From NCBI RefSeq assembly GCF_019800665.1, contig NZ_JAHVKO010000005.1, positions 1 to 64,000 of the forward strand: DNA of 64,000 bases, written 5' to 3'. Origin of the DNA: Microbulbifer agarilyticus (lineage in GTDB: Bacteria; Pseudomonadota; Gammaproteobacteria; Pseudomonadales; Cellvibrionaceae). The notes under the pieces were generated by a model. The model worked only from the letters and a program-made list of their open reading frames with translations. It was not told the DNA's origin and searched no databases. The translations under genes were made by a program, and so were the position numbers. Positions 46,176 through 56,648 of the stretch are shown one piece after another. Position 1 is the stretch's first letter. Every line of letters starts with the position of its first letter.

Positions 46176-47357
46176 ATGACTTGTCGCCGCTGTGGCACTC
46201 AAGTGTGCAGCGACGGAATTGCCGCAAGCGCACTTGACCAACAACGATATCGAGCCAACTTCACGCTGGACCATTTCATGGCAGAACTGGAGAAAAAGCC
46301 GCACGCTGACTGGCGACGCTACATCGAAAAACCCCTGCCGTTGGCAGAAGCCCACGATCTCATTATTCCGGGCTCGGTACCGTCACTCAGTTTCTACCTG
46401 ATGATGACCGCGTCCACGGTCATTGCCACCCTCGGCTTACTCGCCGACAGTGCTGCGGTAATTATCGGCGCAATGCTCGTTGCCCCGTTAATGGCGCCGA
46501 TCATTTCCCTCGCCTTCGGTGTGGTTTCCTGGGACGGACACTTGATGCTGCGCTCGGCATTGATTGCAATCTCCGGGAGTCTGCTGTGTATCGTCATCGC
46601 CTACCTGACGACTCATGCCATCGGCTATCAGATGGCGGGTCCGGAGATTGTCGCGCGCATGCGCCCCAGTATGCTCGACCTCGACGTTGCCATTGCCGCG
46701 GGTGCAGCGGCGGCCTATACACTCACCCGCCCGAGTACCTCTGCGACTCTCGCGGGAATCGCCATTGCCGTGGCCCTGGTCCCGCCCCTGTGCACGGTGG
46801 GCATTGCCCTGGCACTGGACAATGAGGCCAGTATCGAAGTGGGCGTGGCGTGGGACTACCTGAGTGCAAAGCGCCCATTTATCCTGTTTCTGACCAATCT
46901 GGTGGGAATCGCCTTTGCGGCAACGGTGGTCTTTTTCCTACAGTATTTTCGCAAGCAACCCAAAGCGATGGCCGCACTTGCTGGCGCCTTTGTCAGCCTG
47001 CTGGTTGTGGTTCCTTCTCTCACGCACGGCCTGGAAGAATTACTCGTGCGTAATATGGTCCAGCGCTCACTGATTTCCGAAAGCCACGCGATCATCGGTA
47101 AAGACGCTGAGATCCGCTTTACCAGTATCACCACGCGGTTTGACGATGACAGTATTGTGATCCGAGTGGATGTGGTGGATGGCGCAGAGGTGATCACACA
47201 GGAATTTGCCGATGCTTTACAGCAACGCATGGGGGAACTGGCCGAAAGACCCGTGCAGCTGGAAATCGGCGTAATACCTGAACTCATATTTCGCAGCCAG
47301 GGCACGAATCTGGATGTATCGAGATCACCCGGAGTATCTGGCGATAGCGCCCGCTAG
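46176..47357 (+). CDS. DUF389 (TIGR00341-type) membrane protein (393 aa)
   Basis: Polytopic inner-membrane protein with about six helices (from residue about 65 to 275), including the conserved DSAAVIIGAMLVAPLMAPIISLAFG and AGIAIAVALVPPLCTVGIALAL, followed by a soluble C-terminal domain. Role unknown. Start is uncertain: ATG at 46176 gives a Cys-containing leader (CRRCGTQVC) and ATG at 46278 (MAELEKKPHADW) is equally plausible; neither has a clear Shine-Dalgarno. An upstream Gly-rich extension of the frame to 45978 is unlikely to be translated. Confidence 0.8.
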   Translation: MTCRRCGTQVCSDGIAASALDQQRYRANFTLDHFMAELEKKPHADWRRYIEKPLPLAEAHDLIIPGSVPSLSFYLMMTASTVIATLGLLADSAAVIIGAMLVAPLMAPIISLAFGVVSWDGHLMLRSALIAISGSLLCIVIAYLTTHAIGYQMAGPEIVARMRPSMLDLDVAIAAGAAAAYTLTRPSTSATLAGIAIAVALVPPLCTVGIALALDNEASIEVGVAWDYLSAKRPFILFLTNLVGIAFAATVVFFLQYFRKQPKAMAALAGAFVSLLVVVPSLTHGLEELLVRNMVQRSLISESHAIIGKDAEIRFTSITTRFDDDSIVIRVDVVDGAEVITQEFADALQQRMGELAERPVQLEIGVIPELIFRSQGTNLDVSRSPGVSGDSAR

Positions 47358-47378
47358 GTAATGCCTCTGTCGCAATAT

Positions 47379-47407
47379 AAAAAGCCCCGCTCTTGGCGGG
47401 GCTTTTT
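47379..47407. terminator. Bidirectional terminator between DUF389 and the M49-like gene
   Basis: AAAAAGCCCCGC, a TCTTG loop, then GCGGGGCTTTTT. T-runs exist on both strands and the flanking genes converge here. Confidence 0.92.
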
Positions 47408-47454
47408 ATTGGGGCTCTTTAGTAGAGGTTTACAGAAGCTCAGAAGCTTCCGAC

Positions 47455-49197
47455 TTACTGAATACCGAGGATTTCCTTACCCTGAATAAAGGTCACATCC
47501 ACAGGGATGTTTGCCGCTTTCAATCGATCCAGATCGGACTGGAGCTCGACACCAACCACGCCCATTTCCTCCAGCAGGGCTTTGGACTTCTCGTAGTCTC
47601 CGTCGCCCTGGATGGTCAGGATCAGGTTGGATAGCTTCGCCATGGCATCCTGCATTTTTTCGAAGTCCACGCTGTACAGGCCAGTTGCTTCGTCGCGGGT
47701 AAAGGCACCTTCCTGTTTGAAGAAGTTGAAGCGCATCATATTCGCTTTACCGTGCGCGCTGGCCGCGCCGAAGCGCACGCTGCGGAAAATACCGGCGAGG
47801 AAGGTCACGTAGTTATCCATCAGCTCGCCGTCTTCCAGCTCACCTTTACCGTGCAGCTCGGTAATCATGTACAGGCCGAGAATATCGGCCTTGCCTTCTT
47901 CCAGCGCAGAGGATGTTTCCTTCAGGGCCTGGCGTACATTCGCACCATCGGTGACCGTCTTCTTGATACCGAGACCGTGTGCCACTTCGTGGAACATGGT
48001 ATTGGCGAAGAACGCATCAAAAGTAATGTGCTTGCGCTGATCTTCGGCGATCAGGACGCCACCAATCGGAATCAGGATCTGATCGAACTTCGCGCGCATG
48101 GCGTTTTTCAACTGCAGGCGACGGGTGCCCTTTTTAAGCTGTACTTCTTCGTCGTTTGGCAGGTTGATGGCAATGGTCTTGGAGCCGGCATTACTGTCGC
48201 CTGCGTAGTACAAGACGTCGTAGGCATTCAGGTCGGAGTCGGTTCCCGGGGTTTCTGACTTGTACTTGTCATCTACCGGTAAACCGCGCTGCAGTTCGGG
48301 CAGGAACGCGGCAAACTTCGCCAGCTTTTCACTCCACTGCATATCTTTCAGCAAAACATAGGAGGAGTAGGCGGTGCGGTAGGCGAACAACTGATCCTCG
48401 TAGTTTTCGATGGGCCCGATCACCACGTCGATGCGGTTCTTTTTCAAGTCCATCCACGCCATGTCACTTTCGCGGAACTGGTCATCTAGCAGCGCATCGG
48501 CGCGTAATTTCAGGTAACCGGCAAACTCGGCATCCTCCGCCAGCGCGGCTGCTTCACGCAACAGCACCGCCGCCTTTTCCAGTTCCGCCTTGTAGGCTTC
48601 ATGGTACGGAATCAGGGTCAGGTTACCGCTTTCATCGCGGCGCACCAGTGAGTAAAGGCCATCTTTACCCGGCTGCTGCCATGCATCAAATTCCTGCTTG
48701 GTCATATCTTCCGGGTAGAACTCGGCGCCCAGCGGTTTGTCGCCATAGCCGGCGATAAAGGGCTTGTTATCGTTCAGGCGATCCCATGGACCGTAATTGA
48801 TTTCAGCAAATTTTCGCGCGGCACTGTCATCAATACCGCTCAGTAGCTCCTGTGCAGGGCCGTAAGACTGCAACCAGAACAACTGATCCATGATCTTGCT
48901 CGCATCGATCAACTTGCCAATCAGCTGGCGCTGGTTGTCCGACAGGGCGGACAGGTCGGCATTGAGTTCCACCGGCGCATAAATATTGAAACGGGCGGGA
49001 TCCACCCCTTCGGCGATACCGCCAGCCTGCGGGCCAGTGGCGGGCTCCACGGCTTGCTGCGCTGGGTCCACAGCCTGTTGCGCTGTCGTTTCTGCAGGCG
49101 CATCCGGCTTCGAGGTGGTGGAGGATTTATCACCGGAGGAACAGCCGGTAGCAAGAACAAGCGCCAGTGCCGACGCAGCAAAGAGTACAGGTTTCAT
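47455..49197 (-). CDS. M49-like zinc metallopeptidase lipoprotein (580 aa)
   Basis: Lipobox LATGC (Cys19), a Gln/Ala/Pro-rich linker, then a large helical domain. The metal site is HEVAHGLG with the second motif EEGKADILGLY about 45 residues later, as in dipeptidyl-peptidase III relatives, although the family's usual HELLGH is here a plain HExxH. The bacterial members of this branch are often labelled Zn-dependent hydrolases; substrate unknown. Probably attached to the outer or inner membrane facing the periplasm. Monocistronic. Confidence 0.83.
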   Translation of the reverse strand: MKPVLFAASALALVLATGCSSGDKSSTTSKPDAPAETTAQQAVDPAQQAVEPATGPQAGGIAEGVDPARFNIYAPVELNADLSALSDNQRQLIGKLIDASKIMDQLFWLQSYGPAQELLSGIDDSAARKFAEINYGPWDRLNDNKPFIAGYGDKPLGAEFYPEDMTKQEFDAWQQPGKDGLYSLVRRDESGNLTLIPYHEAYKAELEKAAVLLREAAALAEDAEFAGYLKLRADALLDDQFRESDMAWMDLKKNRIDVVIGPIENYEDQLFAYRTAYSSYVLLKDMQWSEKLAKFAAFLPELQRGLPVDDKYKSETPGTDSDLNAYDVLYYAGDSNAGSKTIAINLPNDEEVQLKKGTRRLQLKNAMRAKFDQILIPIGGVLIAEDQRKHITFDAFFANTMFHEVAHGLGIKKTVTDGANVRQALKETSSALEEGKADILGLYMITELHGKGELEDGELMDNYVTFLAGIFRSVRFGAASAHGKANMMRFNFFKQEGAFTRDEATGLYSVDFEKMQDAMAKLSNLILTIQGDGDYEKSKALLEEMGVVGVELQSDLDRLKAANIPVDVTFIQGKEILGIQ

Positions 49198-49390
49198 GCA
49201 GATTCACGCCCAAGGGTTTTCGTTATTTGTGCGCGCCACATTAAATATGGCGTCTGAAGATGTCCACAGTGCCAGAGGCTCCCCTGTGGCACCGGATATT
49301 CGACTGCAATTATGGGCAAATTAAGAAATTTACGTGGCGTGAACAGCTCACAGAAAAAACAATTCACGCCAAGAAATGGACAGCGATTTG

Positions 49391-51211
49391 TCAGGGTGAG
49401 GTGGGCGCGGCCTCGGCACCCTGTTCACGGGCACGCTCCTGTTGTTGCATGCGCCACAGGGCCGCATAGTGACCATCGGCCTCGATCAGCTGCCGATGAT
49501 TGCCCTGCTCTACCACACGCCCCTGATCCATCACCAGAATCTGATCCGCATCCACCACGGTGGACAGCCGGTGAGCGATCACCAGCGTGGTCTGCTCCTG
49601 GGAAATTTCCTGTAACGCGCGCAGGATGCCTTGCTCGGAATGGCTATCCAGGCTGGAGGTCGCCTCATCAAACACCATAATCGGTGGGTGCTTGAGGATT
49701 GCCCGGGCAATAGCCACACGCTGTTTTTCTCCTCCGGAGAGTTTTAAACCGCGCTCCCCCACTACCGTATTGGTACCCTCCGGCAATTGACGGATAAAGT
49801 CGTCCAACTGTGCGTGACGGATAGCGTCGGCCACCTCCTCATCACTGGCGTCCACTCGCCCATAGCGTACGTTTTCATGGATGGACTGATTGAACAGCAC
49901 CGTATCCTGGGGCACAACGCCGATAGCGCCGCGCAGGGAGTCCTGGCTTACCTTGCGAATATCCTGTCCATCCACGAGGATACTGCCGCCGGTAACGTCA
50001 TAGAACCGGAACAGCAGCTTGAACAGGGTCGATTTACCCGCGCCACTGGCGCCAACAATGGCAACCTTTTCTCTGGGCGCAACACGGAAGCTGACCCCTT
50101 TGAGAATTTCCCGATCCGCACCGTAGCCAAAATGCACATCGCGGAACTCGATGCCGCCCTGCGGTACGTCGAGGTCTGCGGCCGACGGTACATCTTCAAT
50201 TGCCGGTTTGACATCGAGGATGGAGAACATCTTTTCGATGTTGGCGAGGGCGCCCTTCATCTCCCGGTACACAAAGCCGAGGAAATTCAACGGAATAAAG
50301 ATCTGCATCATGATGGCGTTGATCAGAACAAAATCACCAATGGTCATGGTGCCATTGGTGACATTGACGGCCGCCATCACCATGGCACCGCACATGGCGG
50401 CAGCAGTAATAAATGCCTGCCCCGCATTCAGCCCAAATAACGACAGGCGATTCTTGCGCCGCGCCTGTTCCCAGGCTGCCAACTCATGGTCGTAATGCTG
50501 CGCCTCGTGTCGCTCATTGCCGAAGTACTTCACGGTTTCGTAGTTCAACAGGCTATCCACCGCACGGCTGCTGCTCTGGGATTCCGCCTGATTTAATTCG
50601 CGCACGAAGCGTGTCCGCCACTCGGTGGCGATAACGGAAAAGCTGATGTAGGCAACGACTGCCCCAAGTACCAGCAGGGCAAAACTGACGTTGTAGTTCC
50701 ACCACAGCAGGCCCACCACCATCAGGATTTCCACCAGCGTGGGAACGATGTTGAACACCATAAAGCGCATCAGGAATCCAATGCCGGAATTACCCCGCTC
50801 GATATCCCGCGACAGGCCGCCGGTGCGGCGATTGAGGTGGTAATCCAGATCGAGCTTGTGCAGGTGCTGGAACACTTCGAGCCCGACGCGACGCTGCGCG
50901 CGCTCAGTAACGCGGCCGAAAATGGTGTCGCGCAGTTCGCCAAACAGAACCGATGAAAAACGGACAAATCCGTAGGCGAGCAATAACCCCAATGGCAGGG
51001 CAATCGCCGCGGCAACGCCACCGGCCTGATCCAGGCCGTCAACGATATGCTTCAACAGGAAAGGCAGGCCCACACTGGCGGCCTTGGCGCCCACCAGGCA
51101 CATCAACGCCAGAATGACCGGGCGTTTGAACTCCAACAGGTAGGGGAATAGTGTTTTCAGGGCGCTCCAGTGGACATCTTCCAGAGCGACCGCGGACTTG
51201 GGTCTGGGCAT
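49391..51211 (-). CDS. ATM1-type ABC exporter, fused permease and ATPase (606 aa)
   Basis: Half-transporter of the ABCB7/Atm1/HMT1 type. A six-helix membrane domain (about residues 30-315) carries NRRTGGLSRDIERGNSGI and VDSLLNYETVKYFGNE, both typical of Atm1 homologues. The ATPase has Walker A GASGAGKST, signature LSGGEKQR and Walker B IMVFDEATSSLD. It probably exports glutathione-linked metal or sulfur compounds. The ATG at 51211 (MPRPKSAVALED) fits the family; upstream in-frame sequence is not conserved-looking. It follows the Nudix gene in the same direction. Confidence 0.9.
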   Translation of the reverse strand: MPRPKSAVALEDVHWSALKTLFPYLLEFKRPVILALMCLVGAKAASVGLPFLLKHIVDGLDQAGGVAAAIALPLGLLLAYGFVRFSSVLFGELRDTIFGRVTERAQRRVGLEVFQHLHKLDLDYHLNRRTGGLSRDIERGNSGIGFLMRFMVFNIVPTLVEILMVVGLLWWNYNVSFALLVLGAVVAYISFSVIATEWRTRFVRELNQAESQSSSRAVDSLLNYETVKYFGNERHEAQHYDHELAAWEQARRKNRLSLFGLNAGQAFITAAAMCGAMVMAAVNVTNGTMTIGDFVLINAIMMQIFIPLNFLGFVYREMKGALANIEKMFSILDVKPAIEDVPSAADLDVPQGGIEFRDVHFGYGADREILKGVSFRVAPREKVAIVGASGAGKSTLFKLLFRFYDVTGGSILVDGQDIRKVSQDSLRGAIGVVPQDTVLFNQSIHENVRYGRVDASDEEVADAIRHAQLDDFIRQLPEGTNTVVGERGLKLSGGEKQRVAIARAILKHPPIMVFDEATSSLDSHSEQGILRALQEISQEQTTLVIAHRLSTVVDADQILVMDQGRVVEQGNHRQLIEADGHYAALWRMQQQERAREQGAEAAPTSP

Positions 51212-51278
51212 GGGCAATCTCGGTAAATCAGGCGCGCAGTATACCCAATCGACCGGCACGAGGTCGGGGAAAACCCTG

Positions 51279-51905
51279 TTACGAGTCTTCGTTCTCGCTG
51301 AGGGCCCGGACGGGCACGTCATCTCTGCGCCCAATGGGCGCATCCAGTACGCGTACCAGGAATTCTGTCAGAACCCCGGCGGTAAATCCCCAGATTTCGT
51401 AGCCTTCGTATTTGTAGGCGGGCAAATAGATACGGCGCTTATCGATGGTAATACGATCGGTACGGATACGCGGATCATCGAAAAACCACGACAGGGGAAC
51501 CCGGAAAATTGCATCCAGCTCACCCGGGTTGGGTGTCAAGGATGCGTCGGCGGGCACAATACCGAGCCACGGAGTGACTTCCACCTGCCAGCGGGTGGTG
51601 CGAGTCCACAGCGGACCGAGTATGCGAACCTGATCTGCGGGCAGGCCAATTTCTTCGTGCGTCTCGCGCAGTGCGGTGAACTCCAGGGATGGGTCGGTAT
51701 CATCCCAGCGCCCGCCGGGAAGCGACACTTCGCCAGAGTGGCTCGATAGATGCTGGGAGCGGAGGGTCAAAATGACCTGAGGGTCTTCCTCGTCGGTCAG
51801 TGCCAGCAATACCGCTGCGTGACCATGCAGGTTGGAGCCGCTCGGCACCTGGGCGTGCAGCTCATCTTTAATTTTCGCGAAGCGCTTTTCGATAAGATCC
51901 AACAT
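51279..51905 (-). CDS. nudL: CoA-pyrophosphatase-type Nudix hydrolase (208 aa)
   Basis: Nudix box GGRWDDTDPSLEFTALRETHEEIGL preceded by SSHSGEVSLPGG, the arrangement of the NudL/YeaB/NUDT7 branch that hydrolyses CoA or its oxidised forms. The C-terminal region IWGFTAGVLTEFL also fits that branch. Activity on CoA is inferred from family. Cytoplasmic; 67 bases upstream of the ABC exporter. Confidence 0.88.
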   Translation of the reverse strand: MLDLIEKRFAKIKDELHAQVPSGSNLHGHAAVLLALTDEEDPQVILTLRSQHLSSHSGEVSLPGGRWDDTDPSLEFTALRETHEEIGLPADQVRILGPLWTRTTRWQVEVTPWLGIVPADASLTPNPGELDAIFRVPLSWFFDDPRIRTDRITIDKRRIYLPAYKYEGYEIWGFTAGVLTEFLVRVLDAPIGRRDDVPVRALSENEDS

Positions 51906-51990
51906 GCTTGTACGATTTTCGCCGTACCGGCGTACTCCTGCTTACCGCTCTTACCACACTATACGCGTTACTACGCTGCCCGACACCTGC

Positions 51991-54900
51991 TCAGGTCGCA
52001 GAATCTTTGCTTTCGCCCTGATCAACAGTACCCGTGTGGCCGGTTAACTTCTCGCGCACAGACTGCACCAGCGCAAAATAAATCGGCACCAAGAAGGTAG
52101 AAACAATACTTGCGGCAAGCATACCGCCAAACACCGCAAGCCCGAGGGAAACACGGCTTGCCGCACCCGCCCCGGTGGCAATCACCAGCGGGAAGATCCC
52201 CAGCACGAATGCCAGTGCCGTCATCAGTACCGCGCGGAAACGCAGGCGCGTGGCTTCCAGTGCCGACTCTTCGATACTTTTGCCGGAGGCGCGCTGCACT
52301 GCCGCAAACTCCACCATTAAGATCGCGGTCTTGGCTGAAATACCGATCAACAACACAAGACCAATCTGCGTGTAGAGGTCGTTGTCATGCCCCATGATGA
52401 AGTTGGCAAACAGACCACCCGAGATCGCCACGGGAATTGCCAGCAGTACGGCGACAGGGATACTCCAGCTCTCGTACTGGGCCACCAGAAACAGGTAGGC
52501 AAACAGCACCGCCAGCGAAAACAGAATCGGCGCCAGGTTGCCTGCACTAATTTCTTCCAGACTCTGGCCGGTCCACTCGTAGGCGTAGCCATCCGGCAGT
52601 TGCTTGCCGATTTCCTCCATAGCGTTCATGGCTTCGCCACTGGAATAGCCTGGCGCCGGCCCACCATTGATGGTGACACTGTTGTACATGTTGTAGCGCT
52701 GCACGGTTTGCGGCGCCACAATCGGTAATACTTCAGCAATAGAACTTACGGGAACCAGTCCTCCACTATTGGCGCGCACAAAGAACCCGGTGAGATCGTC
52801 CTCGCTGTCACGGAATTGCGAATCGGCCTGCGCCAGCACTTGAAACACCTTGCCGTAGCGATTGAAATCATTGATGTAGTAACTGCCCAGATAGGTTTGC
52901 AAGGTGAGATACACGTCGGACAACCGCAGTCCGAGAATATGCGCCTTGTCCTTATCCACTTCGAGCTCGAGTTGCGGCGAGGCGGCCTGATAGGTGGTGA
53001 ATGCCTGGGCAATTTCCGAGCGTTGATTCGCCTCACCCAACACGGCATAAAGCACACCGGCCAACTCCTGAATATCTCGGCCCTGCAGGTCCTCCAGAAC
53101 GAATTCAAACCCACCGATGGTACCAAGCCCCGGCAGTGCAGGTACGGGAAAGGCCTGAATCTGGGCTTCCGGTACCCCGGCACCCATTTTTTGCACCTTA
53201 TCGAGAATCACAAACTGGTTTAACTCAGGCTCCTCGCGCTCGTCCCAGGGATGCAGGATCACGATCATAAATGCCGTGTTCGAGGCGAGACTATTGGACA
53301 ACAAGCTGTACCCGGGTACCGCCATGACATGCGCGACGCCATCCAACTTGCGAATATCCTCGCTCAATTTCCTGACCACTGGCGCAGTGCGCTCCAGTGA
53401 AGCGCCGTCGGGCAACTGCACGTTCATCATGAAATAACCCTGATCTTCGTCAGGGATAAAGGCGGTCGGCACGGCGGAGAATAGCCAGAAACAAAAGGCG
53501 CCCAGCCCGAAAATTGTGCTGAGTCCTACCAGTGGCCTGCGCACACAGAAGCGGACAATTTTTACATACAGGTTTGTCGAACCATGTAGAAATCGATTGA
53601 AGATGCCAAAGATGCCACGATTTTTCTCGCCATGCTCGCCGCCGCCTTTGGGCGGGCGCAACAAGATCGCGCTTAATGAGGGGCTTAACGTCAGTGCATT
53701 CACACTGGAAATAAATACCGAGATGGCGATAGTGATCGCAAACTGCTGATACATTTTCCCCGTCAACCCGGGCATCAACATCACCGGTACAAACACTGCA
53801 AACAACACCGCGGTAGTGGCGATCACCGGGCCGGTCACCTCGCGCATGGACTCCATCGCCGCGTCTTTCGGCGCGAGCCCTTCGCCCATTAACCGCTGGG
53901 TGTTTTCCACCACAATAATCGCATCGTCCACCACAATGCCGATGGCGAGAATCAGTGCAAACAGCGTCACCGTATTGATACTCATACCCAGCGCAAGCAT
54001 CACCGCAAAGGTGCCCACCAGCGATACGGGAATGGCGACGGCAGGAATCAACGTTGCACGCCAGTCCTGCAGAAATACGAACACCACGATGATCACGAGC
54101 AGCAGTGCGATCACCAGCGTAATGACTACTTCTTTGATCGATTCGCTGACAAATGTGGTGGTGTCGTAAATGATCTTCGCCTGCAGGCCATCGGGAAACC
54201 GTTCGGATAAGGCGTCTACTTTATTACGGATATTGGTCGCCACATCCATGGCGTTGGCATCGGGTAGCTGGTAAACCGCAATTACCGCAGACGGCTTGCC
54301 GTCCAGCTCACCAAACGCACTGTAACTGGCACTACCAAGCTCAACCCGCGCTATATCCTTCATCCGCACGATGCCGCCTTCGGGAGAAGAGCGGAGGCTG
54401 ATGTTTTCGAATTCCTCCGGGTCGACGAGACGTCCTTCGGCAAGGATGTTGTACTGGAATTGCTGATCCGAACGAATGGGCGGCGCACCAATTTTGCCGG
54501 CCGCCACCTGCAGGTTCTGCGCTTCTACCGCGGCAATCACATCATTCGCAGTCACATCCAGCGCTGCCATTTTGTCCGGGTTTAGCCACAGGCGCATGGC
54601 GTATTGCTGGGAGCCCAGAATATCGACGCTACTTACACCGTCGATCCGTGTTAATTCGTCACGGATAAAGATTTCTGCGTAGTTGGACAGGAATAGAGAG
54701 TCAAACTCCCCTTCCTCGGACAAGAGGTTAACCACCAGTAAGATGGTATTGGACTGCTTCTCGACGGTGACCCCACTGCGGTTCACCTCTGCGGGCAGGC
54801 TGGGGGTCGCCTGCTGCACCCGATTCTGCACGTTTACCTGGGCAATATCCCCGTCATAGCCGCTCTCAAACGTCACCGTCAGACTGTAGGTACCGTCATT

Positions 54901-55152
54901 ACTACTTGTGGAGGTCATGTAGGTCATGCCCTCCACCCCATTGACCTGTGACTCGATGGGAATGGCCACGCTATCGCGCATGACTTCGGCGCTGGCACCG
55001 GCGTAGTTGGCGGTCACTACCACCGTGGGTGGGGAGATTTCCGGGTACTGGGCAATAGGAAGCAACGGTAATGAGAGTATCCCCGCCAGGGAGATCAGAA
55101 TAGAGATCACCAGCGCGAAGCGTGGGCGGCGGATAAACGTCGCGCTAATCAC
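51991..55152 (-). CDS. RND multidrug efflux pump, HAE1 type (1053 aa)
   Basis: Proton-driven inner-membrane pump of the AcrB/MexB family. There are twelve transmembrane helices in two repeats with large periplasmic loops. The proton-relay pair is present in GIVVDDAIIVVENTQR (helix 4), and the N-terminus RRPRFALVISILISLAGILSLPLLPIAQYPEISPP is characteristic. Full length. Paired with the adaptor 49 bases upstream; no outer-membrane factor is adjacent, so it probably shares a TolC/OprM-like duct. Confidence 0.94.
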   Translation of the reverse strand: MISATFIRRPRFALVISILISLAGILSLPLLPIAQYPEISPPTVVVTANYAGASAEVMRDSVAIPIESQVNGVEGMTYMTSTSSNDGTYSLTVTFESGYDGDIAQVNVQNRVQQATPSLPAEVNRSGVTVEKQSNTILLVVNLLSEEGEFDSLFLSNYAEIFIRDELTRIDGVSSVDILGSQQYAMRLWLNPDKMAALDVTANDVIAAVEAQNLQVAAGKIGAPPIRSDQQFQYNILAEGRLVDPEEFENISLRSSPEGGIVRMKDIARVELGSASYSAFGELDGKPSAVIAVYQLPDANAMDVATNIRNKVDALSERFPDGLQAKIIYDTTTFVSESIKEVVITLVIALLLVIIVVFVFLQDWRATLIPAVAIPVSLVGTFAVMLALGMSINTVTLFALILAIGIVVDDAIIVVENTQRLMGEGLAPKDAAMESMREVTGPVIATTAVLFAVFVPVMLMPGLTGKMYQQFAITIAISVFISSVNALTLSPSLSAILLRPPKGGGEHGEKNRGIFGIFNRFLHGSTNLYVKIVRFCVRRPLVGLSTIFGLGAFCFWLFSAVPTAFIPDEDQGYFMMNVQLPDGASLERTAPVVRKLSEDIRKLDGVAHVMAVPGYSLLSNSLASNTAFMIVILHPWDEREEPELNQFVILDKVQKMGAGVPEAQIQAFPVPALPGLGTIGGFEFVLEDLQGRDIQELAGVLYAVLGEANQRSEIAQAFTTYQAASPQLELEVDKDKAHILGLRLSDVYLTLQTYLGSYYINDFNRYGKVFQVLAQADSQFRDSEDDLTGFFVRANSGGLVPVSSIAEVLPIVAPQTVQRYNMYNSVTINGGPAPGYSSGEAMNAMEEIGKQLPDGYAYEWTGQSLEEISAGNLAPILFSLAVLFAYLFLVAQYESWSIPVAVLLAIPVAISGGLFANFIMGHDNDLYTQIGLVLLIGISAKTAILMVEFAAVQRASGKSIEESALEATRLRFRAVLMTALAFVLGIFPLVIATGAGAASRVSLGLAVFGGMLAASIVSTFLVPIYFALVQSVREKLTGHTGTVDQGESKDSAT

Positions 55153-55201
55153 AAGCGCTTTCCCTGTTCACTTTGTTGCTATTCACTCTCCAGTGGTCGA
55201 T

Positions 55202-56545
55202 TCACTTACCGTCAAGATAGGCATCGGGCTCTTGGGATTTTTCCCTGCCCTCACCCTCTGCACCGCGACGCATCTCCTCCTGCAACTGCTCGATATCGGC
55301 ACCGTCACGAGCGCCTCCATCGCGTCGCTCTTCGGGTGGGATATCCCCCGAACGAATCTGTTCAAGTGGACTTTCCACTTGCGGTGGTTTCTCTGTCTTG
55401 AGATTTTTATACGGATCAAGCGCGGTATTTTGCGGGGTTACCGGTTTGTCGGGACTCACCCTCTGCAACCCGTTCACAATCACCCGCTCGCCAGCCTTGA
55501 GCCCCTTTTCCACCGCCCACAGTTCGTTTTCGCGCTGCCCGAGCTCAAGGTAGCGTTTGTGCGCGATGTTGTTATCGTCCACAACGTAAACAAACCGTCC
55601 CTGCATGTCTTCGAGAACCGCCGCCTGCGGCACCAGCGGCTTGATCGAATCGGCGCCCGCGAACACGCTGATCACAACCCGGGCAAATTGCCCCTGCACG
55701 AGCAGGCGCTCGGGGTTGGGGAATCGCGCACGCACCAGGGCAGAACCCGTAGCCTGGTCAATCTGGTTGTCGACAAACACGATAATGCCCGGATAGGGAT
55801 AAAACTTGCCGTCGGGCTGCTTGATCTGGATTTCCCGCTCCACCGGCCTTTCGCCGGTCTGACGTCGGCGCTCCTGCTCCTCCTGCACCGCAAACAGGCG
55901 GTTTTCCGGCACCTCAAAGGTGACGTAAATCGGGTCCATGCGGACAATCGAAGTAAGGGGATCGGTGGCCGGCCCCACCAGCGAGCCTTCGGTGAATTCC
56001 GAGCGGCCAATCAGCCCCGTCAAGGGCGCGCGAATCTGGGTGTAGGAAAGATTAAGTTGCGCAGCCTCCAGGTCCGCCTGGGCGGCGGCCACGGTGGACT
56101 CGGCTGCCTCAAAGTTGCCGGTGAGCTCATCCATCTGCACCTGGCTGATGGCACCGGTTTTCACCAGCTGCAGCCCCCGGCGATAGTTGCGCTCGGAGAC
56201 GCGCAACGCGGAGCGCGCCTGGGCGAGGTTCGCTCGCTGGTTGTCCAGTGCCGCGATATAGGGTTTGGGGTCGATCTGATACAGTAGTTCACCCTTTTGC
56301 ACCAGCTGCCCTTCTACAAAGTCGCGGCTTTCTATGTAACCCTCAACCCGGGGCCGCACCTTGAATTCGTCGGTTGCCTCTACCCGCCCAACATATTCAT
56401 AACGGGGAACAACCTGATGCTTGCGCACAGCAAGCACTTCCACCGGTGGCGCCTTGGGACCGACTTCCTCCTCTTTCTTCGAACAGCTTGCCGTCGCGAT
56501 CGCAAGTATCGACACCGACAGGAAAACCACAAGAAAACGCGCCAT
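55202..56545 (-). CDS. RND adaptor (AcrA/MexA-type) lipoprotein (447 aa)
   Basis: Periplasmic membrane fusion protein that links the RND pump to the outer-membrane duct. The lipobox is ATASC (Cys about 22), followed by lipoyl halves (GYIESRDFVEGQLVQKGELLYQIDP and IRAPLTGLIGRSEFTEGSLVG) around a helical hairpin, then the beta-barrel. The C-terminal 80 residues are Glu/Arg-rich and longer than usual. The ATG at 56545 (MARFLVVFLS) is chosen because it gives a proper signal peptide. Confidence 0.93.
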   Translation of the reverse strand: MARFLVVFLSVSILAIATASCSKKEEEVGPKAPPVEVLAVRKHQVVPRYEYVGRVEATDEFKVRPRVEGYIESRDFVEGQLVQKGELLYQIDPKPYIAALDNQRANLAQARSALRVSERNYRRGLQLVKTGAISQVQMDELTGNFEAAESTVAAAQADLEAAQLNLSYTQIRAPLTGLIGRSEFTEGSLVGPATDPLTSIVRMDPIYVTFEVPENRLFAVQEEQERRRQTGERPVEREIQIKQPDGKFYPYPGIIVFVDNQIDQATGSALVRARFPNPERLLVQGQFARVVISVFAGADSIKPLVPQAAVLEDMQGRFVYVVDDNNIAHKRYLELGQRENELWAVEKGLKAGERVIVNGLQRVSPDKPVTPQNTALDPYKNLKTEKPPQVESPLEQIRSGDIPPEERRDGGARDGADIEQLQEEMRRGAEGEGREKSQEPDAYLDGK

Positions 56546-56648
56546 GGAACAACAACCACCGCTTACTGCAAAAAACATCTCCTAAACACTATAGAAGTCC
56601 CGACAGCGTCAGGCTGGCACTCCCGCTCCGCGCGGGTATACTTGCGCC